Source: Roseimaritima ulvae
GTDB taxonomy: Bacteria; Planctomycetota; Planctomycetia; Pirellulales; Pirellulaceae
Assembly: GCF_008065135.1 (NCBI RefSeq)
Contig: NZ_CP042914.1
Location: 1-64,000, forward strand
Length of the DNA: 64,000 nt
Reading direction: 5' to 3'
Shown: positions 1 to 8,194 of the stretch, in pieces
Numbering within the stretch: the first letter of the stretch is position 1
Layout: each line of letters opens with the position of its first letter
The notes under the pieces: generated by a model
The model's input: only the letters and a program-made list of their open reading frames with translations
Databases searched by the model: none
What the model was told of the DNA's origin: nothing
Made by a program: the position numbers and the translations under genes

Positions 1-1083
1 ATGACCATCGACACGATCGAACTGAAGCAGCCTGACCTGTCGCACCGTCGAGGTCGACGCAGCCAGTCCAGCTGGTTGTTGTCGGATTTTGTGACCGGCC
101 AAGAGAACGCGTTTGCCGCTTTTGTCTGTCGTCAGAGCGAGTCGATCGCCCAATGTGGCAACCCGCTGCTATTGGTCGGCCCGACAGGCTGCGGCAAAAC
201 GGCTTTGGCGATGACGATCGCCTGCCATGAACTGATGTTGGCTGGCGACGAGGACGATCCTGCATCGATGCTCTACCTGGCGGCGGCCGATTTCGCTCGC
301 AACTATGCCAATGCGGTCAGCGCTGACGATTTAGAGCATTTTCGCAATCACATCGCTTCGGCCGATTTATTGCTGATCGACGACATCCACACGATTGTCG
401 ATAAAGTGCCGGCGCAGGAAGAATTGGCGGCCCGCATCGAAGCCCGGGTGCGAGCGGCCGCGCCGACGATCGTCACCTGTCGCCGTTTGCCTTCGGAGCT
501 GCGAGGGATTCGGCCGTTGTTGGCCAGCCGGATGTTGCCCGGCTTAACCGTGCCCTTGGCCTTGCCGAGCGGCGATGCGCGTCGCGAAATCGTTTGGCGA
601 TTGTGTCAGCAAGCCGAATTGGAAATCGATGTCGACTGGGTGGACGTGCTGTGCCGCAGCTTGCCCGAGGACTTTTCGGCCCCACGCCTGGCCGCGGTGG
701 TCAATCATCTGCGACTGTTGTCCGAACACGGCGACGCGCTGGATGCTCCGGCCATCCGTTCGGCCATCGACGCGGTCTGCGGCGGCAGTGAACCGACGAT
801 CGCTTCGATCGCCAAAGCCGTGGCGCGGCGATTCAAACTGAAAACGTCGGAACTGAAAAGCAGCACGCGGCGGCAGCAGGTCGTCCGCGCCCGCTCGCTG
901 GCGATGTACCTGGGCCGCCAGCTGACCGAATCCAGTTTCCAACAGATCGGTGAATATTTCGGCGGCCGTGACCACTCCACGGTGCTGCACGCCTGCCGCA
1001 AGACCGAAGCCCTGTTGGTGAGTAACAGCCAGTTAAGCCAAACGGCCGACGAAGTCAGCGAACAGCTGCGTTCGGCCAGTTGA
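1..1083 (+). CDS. dnaA: Replication initiator DnaA, short form
   Basis: Chromosomal replication initiator, an AAA+ ATPase that binds DnaA boxes at oriC and opens the duplex. The 360-residue product has a P-loop GPTGCGKT at about residues 60-67, Walker B LLLIDDIH near 123-130, an arginine-finger region SRMLPGL near 172-178, and a domain IV helix-turn-helix ending in the DnaA signature GGRDHSTVLHACRK near 321-334. The family is usually about 450 residues; here the AAA+ domain starts by about residue 30, so the N-terminal domain I and linker are missing. The P-loop also differs from the usual GxxGxGKTHL. The first base of the window is the ATG, so a more upstream start cannot be excluded. Followed by a likely oriC and dnaN. 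Confidence 0.9.
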   Translation: MTIDTIELKQPDLSHRRGRRSQSSWLLSDFVTGQENAFAAFVCRQSESIAQCGNPLLLVGPTGCGKTALAMTIACHELMLAGDEDDPASMLYLAAADFARNYANAVSADDLEHFRNHIASADLLLIDDIHTIVDKVPAQEELAARIEARVRAAAPTIVTCRRLPSELRGIRPLLASRMLPGLTVPLALPSGDARREIVWRLCQQAELEIDVDWVDVLCRSLPEDFSAPRLAAVVNHLRLLSEHGDALDAPAIRSAIDAVCGGSEPTIASIAKAVARRFKLKTSELKSSTRRQQVVRARSLAMYLGRQLTESSFQQIGEYFGGRDHSTVLHACRKTEALLVSNSQLSQTADEVSEQLRSAS

Positions 1084-1108
1084 GACGCGCGTGGGGACGC
1101 GAGCCATC

Positions 1109-1132
1109 GTAGCTACGCTCGCCAGAGCGTGG
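1109..1132 (+). repeat. GCCA-loop hairpin repeat, GC-stem variant
   Basis: Flank GTAGCT, stem ACGCTC, loop GCCA, stem GAGCGT, flank GG. It lies 26 bases after the dnaA stop. Identical copies occur at 4357, 11119, 11205, 48999 and 50149. Confidence 0.85.
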
Positions 1133-1146
1133 ATCGAACGGCATAG

Positions 1147-1310
1147 GAATTGGCACTTTACCCTCCCTCTGGACGTGAAGTGTATTAATGACGGATTCAC
1201 TTCACTCTCCCTCTGGGAGAGTCGAGCGTCAGCGAGGAGAGGGCGACCCCGCCGCCGCAAAAGAACCTGCCCGCTCGTTCCTCGCGACCCTCCCGAGGGA
1301 GAGTGATTGC
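1147..1310. repeat. CCCTCCCTCTGG / GAGGAGAGGG palindromic repeat
   Basis: Composite of inverted CCTCCCTCTGG-like and GAGAGTCGAGCGTCAGCG-like segments that can fold back on each other. Related copies lie at 28370-28577 and 54630-54755. There is no coding signal; it is a dispersed intergenic element of unknown function. Confidence 0.7.
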
Positions 1311-1330
1311 TATTCGCTCAGGCAGGGCGT

Positions 1331-1354
1331 CCAAAGTCTGGCGACTTCGGCTAC
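1331..1354 (-). repeat. GCCA-loop hairpin repeat, AAGTC-stem variant
   Basis: Read on the minus strand: flank GTAGCCG, stem AAGTC, loop GCCA, stem GACTT, flank TGG. The stem differs from the copy at 1109 but stays self-complementary. Confidence 0.8.
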
Positions 1355-1375
1355 TGAAAAATGAAAAATTCCGGC

Positions 1376-1384
1376 TGTGGATAA
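1376..1384 (-). promoter_or_regulatory. DnaA box (TTATCCACA)
   Basis: Plus-strand TGTGGATAA is the exact complement of the consensus DnaA box TTATCCACA. It sits in the dnaA-dnaN gap beside an A-rich run, consistent with an oriC element or autoregulation of dnaA. Confidence 0.75.
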
Positions 1385-1509
1385 TGCGTCGATTTGTTGT
1401 TCACGCTTGGGCGGCGTCCGCTGCGCGACTTGCCGGCCAAACAAACGGTTGTCGGAAAGCCTCCACATTCCGACAGCCTCCGACCGTTTCTCGACCCCTG
1501 CGCAACGCC

Positions 1510-1518
1510 TTATCCACT
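1510..1518 (+). promoter_or_regulatory. Near-consensus DnaA box (TTATCCACT)
   Basis: Matches the consensus at eight of nine positions. It lies 134 bases from the perfect box and on the opposite strand. Confidence 0.6.
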
Positions 1519-1766
1519 GCCTGACAAAAATCGCAACCCTTTGCCTCCCAATGCGTTAGATCGCCTACCAGAGCGTTTCCGACGATTTTGGCCATCGCAT
1601 TCCTACGTCTACGGTTTTATTTAATAAGAGAGAAGAGAGCAGCAGACAGCCAAGCAGGTGATTGCCATGGGCGAGTTGGGGTTTCGGGCATTGGACGGCT
1701 GTATTGGTGGCCGAATTGCGATACAACTTGGCAACTAAGCATCGGACAGCGTAAACGAGACCCACG

Positions 1767-2885
1767 ATGAAAATCATTTGCGAACGAGAACCTTTGGCGG
1801 CTGCGTTTCAATTGGCTGCCAGCGTCGCCCCGGCACGTTCCCCCAAAGAGATCCTGCAGAACGTCAAATTAACGGTTGCCGACAACGTGGCGACGTTTAC
1901 CGCTACGGATATGGAAGTTGGCATTCGATTGGAAATGGTCGAAGGCTTGGAGGTCGAAACCGATGGGGCGGCCCTGCTGCCGGTGGCCCGGACCAACGCC
2001 ATTTTGCGGGAAAGCAGCGACGAGAAGATCACCATCGAAACCGATGACTCGGGCGTCAAAATCCTGGGCAGCCGCAGCAAGTTCCGCTTGCCCGGTGCCA
2101 ATCCCGACGAATTCCCGCGGGTCGTTGGCTTTGACGAAGAATCCTATCACGAGATTCCCGTGCGGTTGTTCCGGCAGATGGTCAAGCGAACCGTGTTCGC
2201 CACCGATGCCGAATCCAGCCGCTATGCCCTCGGCGGGGTACTGCTGGAGCTGGACGGAGAGTCCGTGTTGGCGGTCGGGACCGATGGACGACGGTTGGCA
2301 AGAATGCAAGGCACCGGCACCTCGGTCGGGGACCACAAGACCACCGGGACCAGCACGATCGTGCCGACCCGGGCGATCCAGTTGATGGAACGAGCCGTCT
2401 CGGACCAGGACGAAACGGTCCAATTGGCCGCTCGGGCCAACGACCTGCTGCTGCGAACCAGCCGCTGCACGATCTATTCGCGGTTGGTCGAAGGCCGCTA
2501 TCCCAATTGGCGACAGGTGTTCCCCCAACGCGAAAACGCTTCGCAGATCGACATGACGGTGGGTCCGTTGTTTGCCGCCTTGCGACAGGCCGCGATCGTG
2601 ACCGATCAAGAAAGTCGTGGCATCGATTTCACGTTTGCCGACGGCACGTTGACGATGGAAGCCAACACGGCCGAAATCGGTGAGTCGCAGGTGGAGTTGC
2701 CGATCGCTTACGATGGCGAATCGGTGACCCTGACGATGGACCATCGCTTCGTCGCGGACTTCTGCAAAGTGTTGGACGCCGAGAGCGGATTCATTTTGGA
2801 AATCGAAACCAGCGGCTCCCCTGCCCTGCTCAGTACCGAAGACGGCTACGGGTATGTGATCATGCCGATGGCCCGCGACCGCTAA
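1767..2885 (+). CDS. dnaN: DNA polymerase III beta sliding clamp
   Basis: Forms the dimeric ring that tethers DNA polymerase III to the template. The 372-residue length matches the family (about 365-380), with the usual three repeated clamp domains. Recognisable features are the start MKIICEREPLAAAFQLA, the central DGRRLA motif near residue 172, the domain-three start near residue 250, and the C-terminal hydrophobic end GYVIMPMAR that lines the protein-binding pocket. It starts at ATG, 683 bases after dnaA, and is followed after 26 bases by dciA in the same direction. No recF or gyrB follows. Confidence 0.96.
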   Translation: MKIICEREPLAAAFQLAASVAPARSPKEILQNVKLTVADNVATFTATDMEVGIRLEMVEGLEVETDGAALLPVARTNAILRESSDEKITIETDDSGVKILGSRSKFRLPGANPDEFPRVVGFDEESYHEIPVRLFRQMVKRTVFATDAESSRYALGGVLLELDGESVLAVGTDGRRLARMQGTGTSVGDHKTTGTSTIVPTRAIQLMERAVSDQDETVQLAARANDLLLRTSRCTIYSRLVEGRYPNWRQVFPQRENASQIDMTVGPLFAALRQAAIVTDQESRGIDFTFADGTLTMEANTAEIGESQVELPIAYDGESVTLTMDHRFVADFCKVLDAESGFILEIETSGSPALLSTEDGYGYVIMPMARDR

Positions 2886-2911
2886 TCCCCTCTTCGCAGC
2901 GAGCCATTGCG

Positions 2912-3259
2912 ATGGCCAAAGCCAAAGCCAACGACCACTACTCGGACGATCGACGCAATTCGAAATACCCGCGAAAAATCGGGTCGATCGTCAATCAGTT
3001 GATCGCCCGCCGCGGCTACGCTCAAGTCACCGCCAACGAACAGCTGCAACAGGTGGTCGGCGAAGCGGTTGGCAAAGACTTGGCGGCCACGGTTCGCGTG
3101 GGCAATCTCAAACGCGGCGTGTTGGAACTGTATGCGTCGGATTCGGTGACGATGCAGGAATTAACTTTTTTGAAACGTAAGATCCTCCGCAGTATCAACA
3201 AAGCGATGCCCGATGGGGGCGTCAAAAATCTGCGGTTTCGTATCAGTGGGAGTGGATAA
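2912..3259 (+). CDS. dciA: DciA-type helicase loader/operator (DUF721)
   Basis: Small DUF721 protein of 115 residues, the family that includes DciA, which helps load replicative helicase DnaB in bacteria without DnaC/DnaI. Visible pattern: basic N-terminus, IGSIVNQLIARRGY, the VGEAVGKDLAATVRVGNLKRGVLELYASDS core, then FLKRKILRSINKAM and a C-terminal beta strand LRFRISG. The length is close to short DUF721 domains. It is 26 bases after dnaN and 3 bases before punA, so probably co-transcribed. Placement beside dnaA and dnaN supports a replication role. Confidence 0.85.
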   Translation: MAKAKANDHYSDDRRNSKYPRKIGSIVNQLIARRGYAQVTANEQLQQVVGEAVGKDLAATVRVGNLKRGVLELYASDSVTMQELTFLKRKILRSINKAMPDGGVKNLRFRISGSG

Positions 3260-3262
3260 GCG

Positions 3263-4102
3263 ATGCTGGACCTGTTCGACAAAATTGAAGAAGCCAAAGC
3301 CGCGATCGAGCAGGTTTGGGATCAACGCCCGCGAGCTGCGATCATTTTGGGAACCGGTCTGGGCGGCTTGGTCGAAGACATCGAAGTCCAAGCCACGATC
3401 GCTTACGAAGACATTCCCCACTTCCCCAAATCCACCGCGACCAGCCATCGCGGTCGCTTGGTGTGTGGCATGTTGCAGGGGATTCCCGTGGTCGCCATGG
3501 AAGGTCGCTTCCACATGTACGAAGGCTACCCGCTGAAACAGATCACTCTGCCGGTGCGGGTGTTCAAAGCACTGGGTGCCGAGCTGTTGGTGGTCTCCAA
3601 CGCCTGTGGTGGCTTGAATCCGTACTTCCAGTCCGGCGACATCATGGTCATCGAAGACCAGATCAACCTGATGGGCGACAACCCGTTGATCGGCATCAAT
3701 GATGATCGCTTGGGGCCGCGGTTCCCCGACATGTGTGAACCCTACGATCAGCAGCTGGTCGACCGCGTGTTGGATGTCGCTCGGCGAGAAAACATCCCGG
3801 CCCACAAAGGCGTGTTTGTGGCCGTGGCGGGACCCAACTTGGAGACCCGCGCGGAGTACCGGTTTTTGCGGACGATCGGCGCTGACGTAGTGGGCATGAG
3901 CACGGTTCCGGAAGTCATCGTGGCGGTGCACAGCGGGCTGAAAGTGGTGGGCTTGTCGGTCGTTACCGACATGTGCCTTCCCGACGTCCTGCAGCCGGTG
4001 AACGTGGAAGAGATCATCGCCACGGCCAATCGCGCCGAACCGCATCTGAGAACGCTGGTCCGAGGAGCGATCAACACGCTGGCGGAAATCCGGTTGGCAT
4101 AA
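3263..4102 (+). CDS. punA: Purine-nucleoside phosphorylase
   Basis: Catalyses phosphorolysis of purine nucleosides to base plus ribose-1-phosphate in purine salvage. The 279 residues fit the trimeric class. Motifs: phosphate-binding IILGTGLGGL near residues 27-36, VAMEGRFHMYEGY near 79-91, VSNACGGLNP (usually NAAGGL) near 112-121, GPNLETRAEYRFLRTIGADVVGMSTVPEV near 190-220, and a conserved VTDMC segment. The ATG lies three bases after the dciA stop, suggesting translational coupling. GCCA-loop repeats follow the stop. The exact base specificity cannot be read from sequence. Confidence 0.93.
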   Translation: MLDLFDKIEEAKAAIEQVWDQRPRAAIILGTGLGGLVEDIEVQATIAYEDIPHFPKSTATSHRGRLVCGMLQGIPVVAMEGRFHMYEGYPLKQITLPVRVFKALGAELLVVSNACGGLNPYFQSGDIMVIEDQINLMGDNPLIGINDDRLGPRFPDMCEPYDQQLVDRVLDVARRENIPAHKGVFVAVAGPNLETRAEYRFLRTIGADVVGMSTVPEVIVAVHSGLKVVGLSVVTDMCLPDVLQPVNVEEIIATANRAEPHLRTLVRGAINTLAEIRLA

Positions 4103-4115
4103 GGTATGTCCCTTC

Positions 4116-4184
4116 GTAGCCGAACTCGCCAGAGTTTGAAACGCTCCAGGGCCGGATTTCCAAAGTCTTGGCGACTTCGGCTAC
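4116..4184. repeat. Pair of inverted GCCA-loop hairpin repeats
   Basis: The first copy (4116-4139, plus) has stem AACTC/GAGTT around loop GCCA. The second (4160-4184, minus) has stem AAGTC/GACTT with a five-base loop GCCAA. They face each other just after punA, where they could also act as a transcript-end structure. Confidence 0.75.
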
Positions 4185-4266
4185 CAAGCGGTCAGCCTGG
4201 AAAGGCTAACGTACGGGATTTTCCAGCTTTTCAAGGTTTGACGGGTGGGTACAATGGAATGCCCCC

Positions 4267-6810
4267 ATGCTCCGTTACCACAACGGCCCCGCCTTTCCCT
4301 GCTGGATGACTATGAGCTCGCTTTTGCGGACAATCTATGGAATTCTCACCCCATTCGTAGCTACGCTCGCCAGAGCGTGGGGCCAGGCGCCGGGCGTACG
4401 GCAGGGCATCCACCGTCTGGCGACGGTAGCTACGGTGTGCGTGGCGATTGCTGCGTTGCTGGCTGCCACATCGGCCTCCGCAGCCGACTCCCATGCTCCA
4501 TCGGCCGCCGTTCCCGAATCCGTTCGCGTATTCCTCGAAAACAACTGCCTCGACTGTCACGAGGGCGAACACGCCGAAGCCAATTTTGACGTCACGGCGC
4601 TGAGCGACGAAGTCAACGCGGACAATCTGCAACGCTGGGTCCGCTCGTTCGATCGCGTGCACGCTGGCGAAATGCCTCCGGCCGATGCCGAGCCGCCGGC
4701 CGCCGATGATCGTCAAGCGTTCTTGCGGGACTCGGCCGCTTGGCTGAAAGCTTTTCAGAACGAACAGACCGCGCGGATCGGTCGCGTCCAGGCGCGGCGG
4801 CTGACCAACCTGCAACTCGAACGCTCCCTGCATGCCGTGTTGGGCGTCGATATTCCGCTTGCCAAACAACTTCCCGATGAACCCCGCAGCGGCGGCTTCA
4901 CCACCGTCGCCGACGGGCAGTCGATGTCTCACTTCCAACTGGAACAACATCTGCAAATCGTCGATACGGCTTTGGACGAAGCCTTTCGGCGGGCCACCGG
5001 CGCTGATGCCCAAGACGACGAACGCCGCGAGCTATCGGCGCGAAAAGTCGCTCGTCAAAACCCGCGGCGACGATGTCGTGAACCGGAGATGATCGGCGAG
5101 GACGCGGTGGTCTGGTCCAGCAACTTGACCTTCTATGGTCGCTTGCCCGCCACGACGGCGAAGCACGATGGTTGGTATCGTTTTAAAATTCGCGCGTCGG
5201 CCTTGAAGAAACCCGATGACCACGGCGTGTGGTGCAGCGTGCGAACCGGACGCTGTGTCTCCAGCGCACCGTTGTATGGCTGGGTGGGATCCTTCTGTGC
5301 TCAAAACGAACCGCAGGAGTGGACCTTTGAGGCATGGTTGGAACGAGGCGAAATGATCGAAGTCCGGCCGGGCGACAACACGCTGAAGAAAGCTCGCTTT
5401 GCGGGAGGACAAGCCGGTGCGGGCGAAGGCGGGCCGCAAGATGTGCCCGGCATCGCCATCCATTCGGTCGACATGCAACGCATCCACCATGGCCCCGATA
5501 ACCAGGGCATCCGCGAATTGTTGTTCGCGGAGCTGACCCTGCGTCCTGCCCGCAAACGCGAACCCGCGGTGTTGAATTCGGATGCTCCCAAAGCCGACGC
5601 GGCGCGGTTGCTGCATCGCTTCGCCGAACGAGCCTTTCGCCGCGACGTCGATCCCCAAGAAATCACCCACTACGTCTCGGCCACCCAGCAAGCCATCGCC
5701 GATGGCCAACCGTTGCTGGACGCCGTCCGCGACGGCTATCGCGCGTTGCTGTGCTCGCCGAACTTTTTGTACTTCCACGAAGCGCCCGGACGCTTGGATC
5801 ACCACGCGGTGGCGACGCGGTTGAGCTATTTCTTAACCGGGGCTCCGCCCGATGACACGCTGCGGCGACTGGCCGCTGAAAAACGACTGCACGATCCGGA
5901 CGTGTTGATTCAACAGGTGGATCGTTTGCTGGAAGATCACGATGAGCAGTTCATTCGCGACTTCGCCAACCAATGGTTGGATCTGAGCGAGATCAATTTC
6001 ACCGAACCCGATCGCAAACTGTATCGCGAATTTGACGTGGTAGTGCAGCAGTCAATGGTCAGCGAGACCGAAACCTTCCTCACCGACCTGTTGCGCCGCG
6101 ATGCACCGACGGCACGCTTGATCGATTCGGAGTACACGTTTTTGAACAACCGCCTGGCTCGGTTCTACGATATCGACGGCGTGCAAGGTGACGCCATCCA
6201 AAAGGTGACGCTGGACGAATCCACTCGTCGCGGCGGAGTGCTCACCCAGGGTGCAATTTTGAAGGTCACGGCCAATGGCACGACCACTTCACCGGTGATT
6301 CGCGGCGTCTGGATTTCGGAACGGCTGCTGGGCGAGTCGATCCCGCCACCGCCCGAAAGCGTGCCGGCGATCGAACCCGATGTGCGCGGCGCCAACACGA
6401 TTCGCGAACTGTTGGAAAAACATCGTTCGGACACTTCCTGCGCCAGTTGCCATGTAAAAATTGATCCGCCCGGCTTCGCGCTGGAGAACTTTGATCCGGC
6501 GGGCAGCTGGCGAACGCATTACTTCCGTCGCGGCAACAAACAGGGTGCTAAAATCGATCCCAGTTATCAGTGGCCCGATGGAGCGTCGTTTGCCGATATT
6601 ACGGAGTTCCGTCAGCGTGTGTTGGCGGACCCCGAAAAGATTGCCGCCAACGTCGCCGAGAAAATGGTCGTGTACGGAACCGGTGGCGAGGTCTCGTTCG
6701 CCGACCGCGAAGCGATCGAGGCGATGGTCCGTTCGACGCGGAAATCCGACTACGGCTTCCGCTCGATCTTAAACGCGGTCGTGACCAGCGATTTGTTTTT
6801 AACAAAGTAG
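4267..6810 (+). CDS. DUF1592/DUF1588/DUF1585 c-type cytochrome-like protein
   Basis: Planctomycete secreted protein of unknown reaction. Domain order: haem-type CLDCH near residues 94-98 (cytochrome-like PSCyt1), DUF1587 from about 179, a middle region of about 250 residues that may bind ligand, DUF1595 near 445, DUF1592 near 513, DUF1588 near 655 with a second CASCH near 724, and DUF1585 near 776. The family always pairs with DUF1552, encoded next. Exported: a hydrophobic run [15 protein letters not shown] precedes the mature part. The first 57 or so residues are odd because two GCCA-loop repeats (4357-4433) lie inside them in frame, so the start (4267, 4306 or 4312) is uncertain. The stop TAG belongs to another repeat. 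Confidence 0.85.
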   Translation: MLRYHNGPAFPCWMTMSSLLRTIYGILTPFVATLARAWGQAPGVRQGIHRLATVATVCVAIAALLAATSASAADSHAPSAAVPESVRVFLENNCLDCHEGEHAEANFDVTALSDEVNADNLQRWVRSFDRVHAGEMPPADAEPPAADDRQAFLRDSAAWLKAFQNEQTARIGRVQARRLTNLQLERSLHAVLGVDIPLAKQLPDEPRSGGFTTVADGQSMSHFQLEQHLQIVDTALDEAFRRATGADAQDDERRELSARKVARQNPRRRCREPEMIGEDAVVWSSNLTFYGRLPATTAKHDGWYRFKIRASALKKPDDHGVWCSVRTGRCVSSAPLYGWVGSFCAQNEPQEWTFEAWLERGEMIEVRPGDNTLKKARFAGGQAGAGEGGPQDVPGIAIHSVDMQRIHHGPDNQGIRELLFAELTLRPARKREPAVLNSDAPKADAARLLHRFAERAFRRDVDPQEITHYVSATQQAIADGQPLLDAVRDGYRALLCSPNFLYFHEAPGRLDHHAVATRLSYFLTGAPPDDTLRRLAAEKRLHDPDVLIQQVDRLLEDHDEQFIRDFANQWLDLSEINFTEPDRKLYREFDVVVQQSMVSETETFLTDLLRRDAPTARLIDSEYTFLNNRLARFYDIDGVQGDAIQKVTLDESTRRGGVLTQGAILKVTANGTTTSPVIRGVWISERLLGESIPPPPESVPAIEPDVRGANTIRELLEKHRSDTSCASCHVKIDPPGFALENFDPAGSWRTHYFRRGNKQGAKIDPSYQWPDGASFADITEFRQRVLADPEKIAANVAEKMVVYGTGGEVSFADREAIEAMVRSTRKSDYGFRSILNAVVTSDLFLTK
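4357..4433. repeat. Inverted pair of GCCA-loop hairpins inside a coding 5' end
   Basis: The plus copy (4357-4380, stem ACGCTC/GAGCGT) and minus copy (4410-4433, stem ACCGTC/GACGGT) are separated by a spacer containing GCGCCGGGCGTACGG. The same pair with a very similar spacer occurs at 11119-11194. Here it is translated in frame as VATLARAW...HRLATVAT. Confidence 0.85.
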
Positions 6811-6866
6811 CATGGGCCCCCGGCCCGTGTAGAAAAAACAGCACACGGGCCAGGGGCCCATGCTAC
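6807..6866. repeat. GTAGCATGGGCC hairpin with 24-base arms
   Basis: The left arm (6807-6830) runs GTAGCATGGGCC...GGCCCGTGT and the right arm (6843-6866) is its near-perfect complement, around a 12-base A-rich loop. The first TAG is the stop codon of the DUF1592 gene. It could end transcription, but no T-run follows. Copies at 51688-51770 and 54571-54888. Confidence 0.85.
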
Positions 6867-6900
6867 CTACATAACCCCTTAAACCGGAAAACGGTCTCCG

Positions 6901-8190
6901 ATGTCTTTCTTCGCATCCAAACAATTAGATCGACGAACCGTGTTGCGTGGTGCCGGCGTGTCGATGGCGGTGCCCTGGCTGTCGGCGATGCAGCGAGCCT
7001 GCGCGGCACCGGCATCTCATGGTGATGACCAACCGCCGCGACGGTTTGTGTCGTTGACTCTGGGACTGGGCCTGTTGGGCGACAAATTAAATCCGGCGGA
7101 GCCCGGTCGCGATTACAAACCCTCGCCGTATTTAAAAGCCTTGGAAGATATCCGCGATGCGTACACGGTGATCTCGGGAACCTCGCATCCGGGCGTGACC
7201 GGCGGGCATCGCGCCGAAGCCAGTTTGTTGACGGCCAATCCGGCAGGCAGTTCCGGCAACGCCAAAAATTCGATCTCGCTGGATCAGTTGATGGCCAAAC
7301 ACTTGGGCGATCAGACGCGGTTTCCCTCGTTGGTGCTGAGCAGTTCCGGCAGCAACAGTCCCTCGTATACCGAAACCGGGGCGATGATTCCGGCACAAAG
7401 TTCGCCTTCGAAATTGTTCACGCAACTGTTTATCGACGATCCCAAAAGCGAACAACGCCAGCAGGTTCAACGCGTTCGCCACGGCCGCAGCATTATGGAT
7501 CTGGTTTCCGAAGACGCGCGGCGACTGAACGGTCAATTGGGCGCCGGCGATCGACAACGTTTGGATCAGTACTTCAGCAGTGTCCGCGACCTGGAACGAC
7601 GACTGGCCGAATCCGAAGCTTGGGCCCAACGGCCCAAACCCAAAGTCGATCAGCGGAAGCCGATCGATATCGGCAACTCCAACGACTTCATCGGTCGTCA
7701 GAAACTGATGAGCGATATGATTCGGCTGGCGTTGCAAACCGATTCCACCCGGTTCATCAGTTACCACCTGGGCGGCAGTGGCGGAGTGTTGCCGATCGCC
7801 GGGGTCGACGAAGGTTATCACTCGCTGAGCCATCACGGCAGGAACGAGGACAAAATCGAGCAGTTGATGTTGATCGAAACCGAAATCGTGGCCACCTGGG
7901 GACAATTCCTTCGCGACTTGGCGGCCACCGAAGAACACGGTGACAATCTGTTAAGCCGCACGTCGGTGTTGTTGACCAGCAATCTGGGTAACGCATCCAG
8001 TCATGACAACCGCAACATGCCCGTGCTGTTGGCCGGTGGCGGTTTCCGGCACGGCCAGCATCTGGCGTTCGACCAAAAGAACAATTACCCGCTGCCCAAT
8101 CTGTTTGTCAGTCTGTTGCAACGCGTGGGCTTGCCTACCGATCAGTTTGCGTCGGGCACCAGTACGATGACCGGTTTGGAAATGGTGTAA
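6901..8190 (+). CDS. DUF1552 domain protein with Tat-like signal
   Basis: Planctomycete/verrucomicrobial protein of unknown activity that is regularly encoded with DUF1592 proteins. N-terminus [22 protein letters not shown] looks like a twin-arginine signal (RR at residues 11-12) followed by a hydrophobic stretch, so the folded protein is probably exported. The body (429 residues) carries conserved pieces such as [20 protein letters not shown] near residue 94, [13 protein letters not shown] and the C-terminal [13 protein letters not shown]. It follows the DUF1592 gene after a hairpin repeat and abuts the TPR gene, so the three may form a transcription unit. The family has an alkaline-phosphatase-like look, but I cannot show catalytic residues. 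Confidence 0.85.
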   Translation: MSFFASKQLDRRTVLRGAGVSMAVPWLSAMQRACAAPASHGDDQPPRRFVSLTLGLGLLGDKLNPAEPGRDYKPSPYLKALEDIRDAYTVISGTSHPGVTGGHRAEASLLTANPAGSSGNAKNSISLDQLMAKHLGDQTRFPSLVLSSSGSNSPSYTETGAMIPAQSSPSKLFTQLFIDDPKSEQRQQVQRVRHGRSIMDLVSEDARRLNGQLGAGDRQRLDQYFSSVRDLERRLAESEAWAQRPKPKVDQRKPIDIGNSNDFIGRQKLMSDMIRLALQTDSTRFISYHLGGSGGVLPIAGVDEGYHSLSHHGRNEDKIEQLMLIETEIVATWGQFLRDLAATEEHGDNLLSRTSVLLTSNLGNASSHDNRNMPVLLAGGGFRHGQHLAFDQKNNYPLPNLFVSLLQRVGLPTDQFASGTSTMTGLEMV

Positions 8191-8194
8191 GCTC

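Larger units (their letters stand above)
1084..1766. other. Probable origin of replication (dnaA-dnaN intergenic)
   Basis: This 683-base stretch holds no convincing gene. It contains one perfect DnaA box (1376-1384, minus) and one 8-of-9 match (1510-1518, plus). An AT-rich stretch at about 1612-1640 (GGTTTTATTTAATAAG and following) could be a duplex-unwinding element. The position between dnaA and dnaN is classical for bacterial oriC. The first half is occupied by dispersed repeats (1109-1132, about 1147-1310, 1331-1354). Whether two good boxes are enough for a functional origin is not decidable by eye. Confidence 0.65.

Noticed and set aside
1869-2744. Long minus-strand open frame opposite dnaN
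   Set aside because: It overlaps a clear dnaN gene and reads as a low-quality mirror of it, a usual effect of high GC content.
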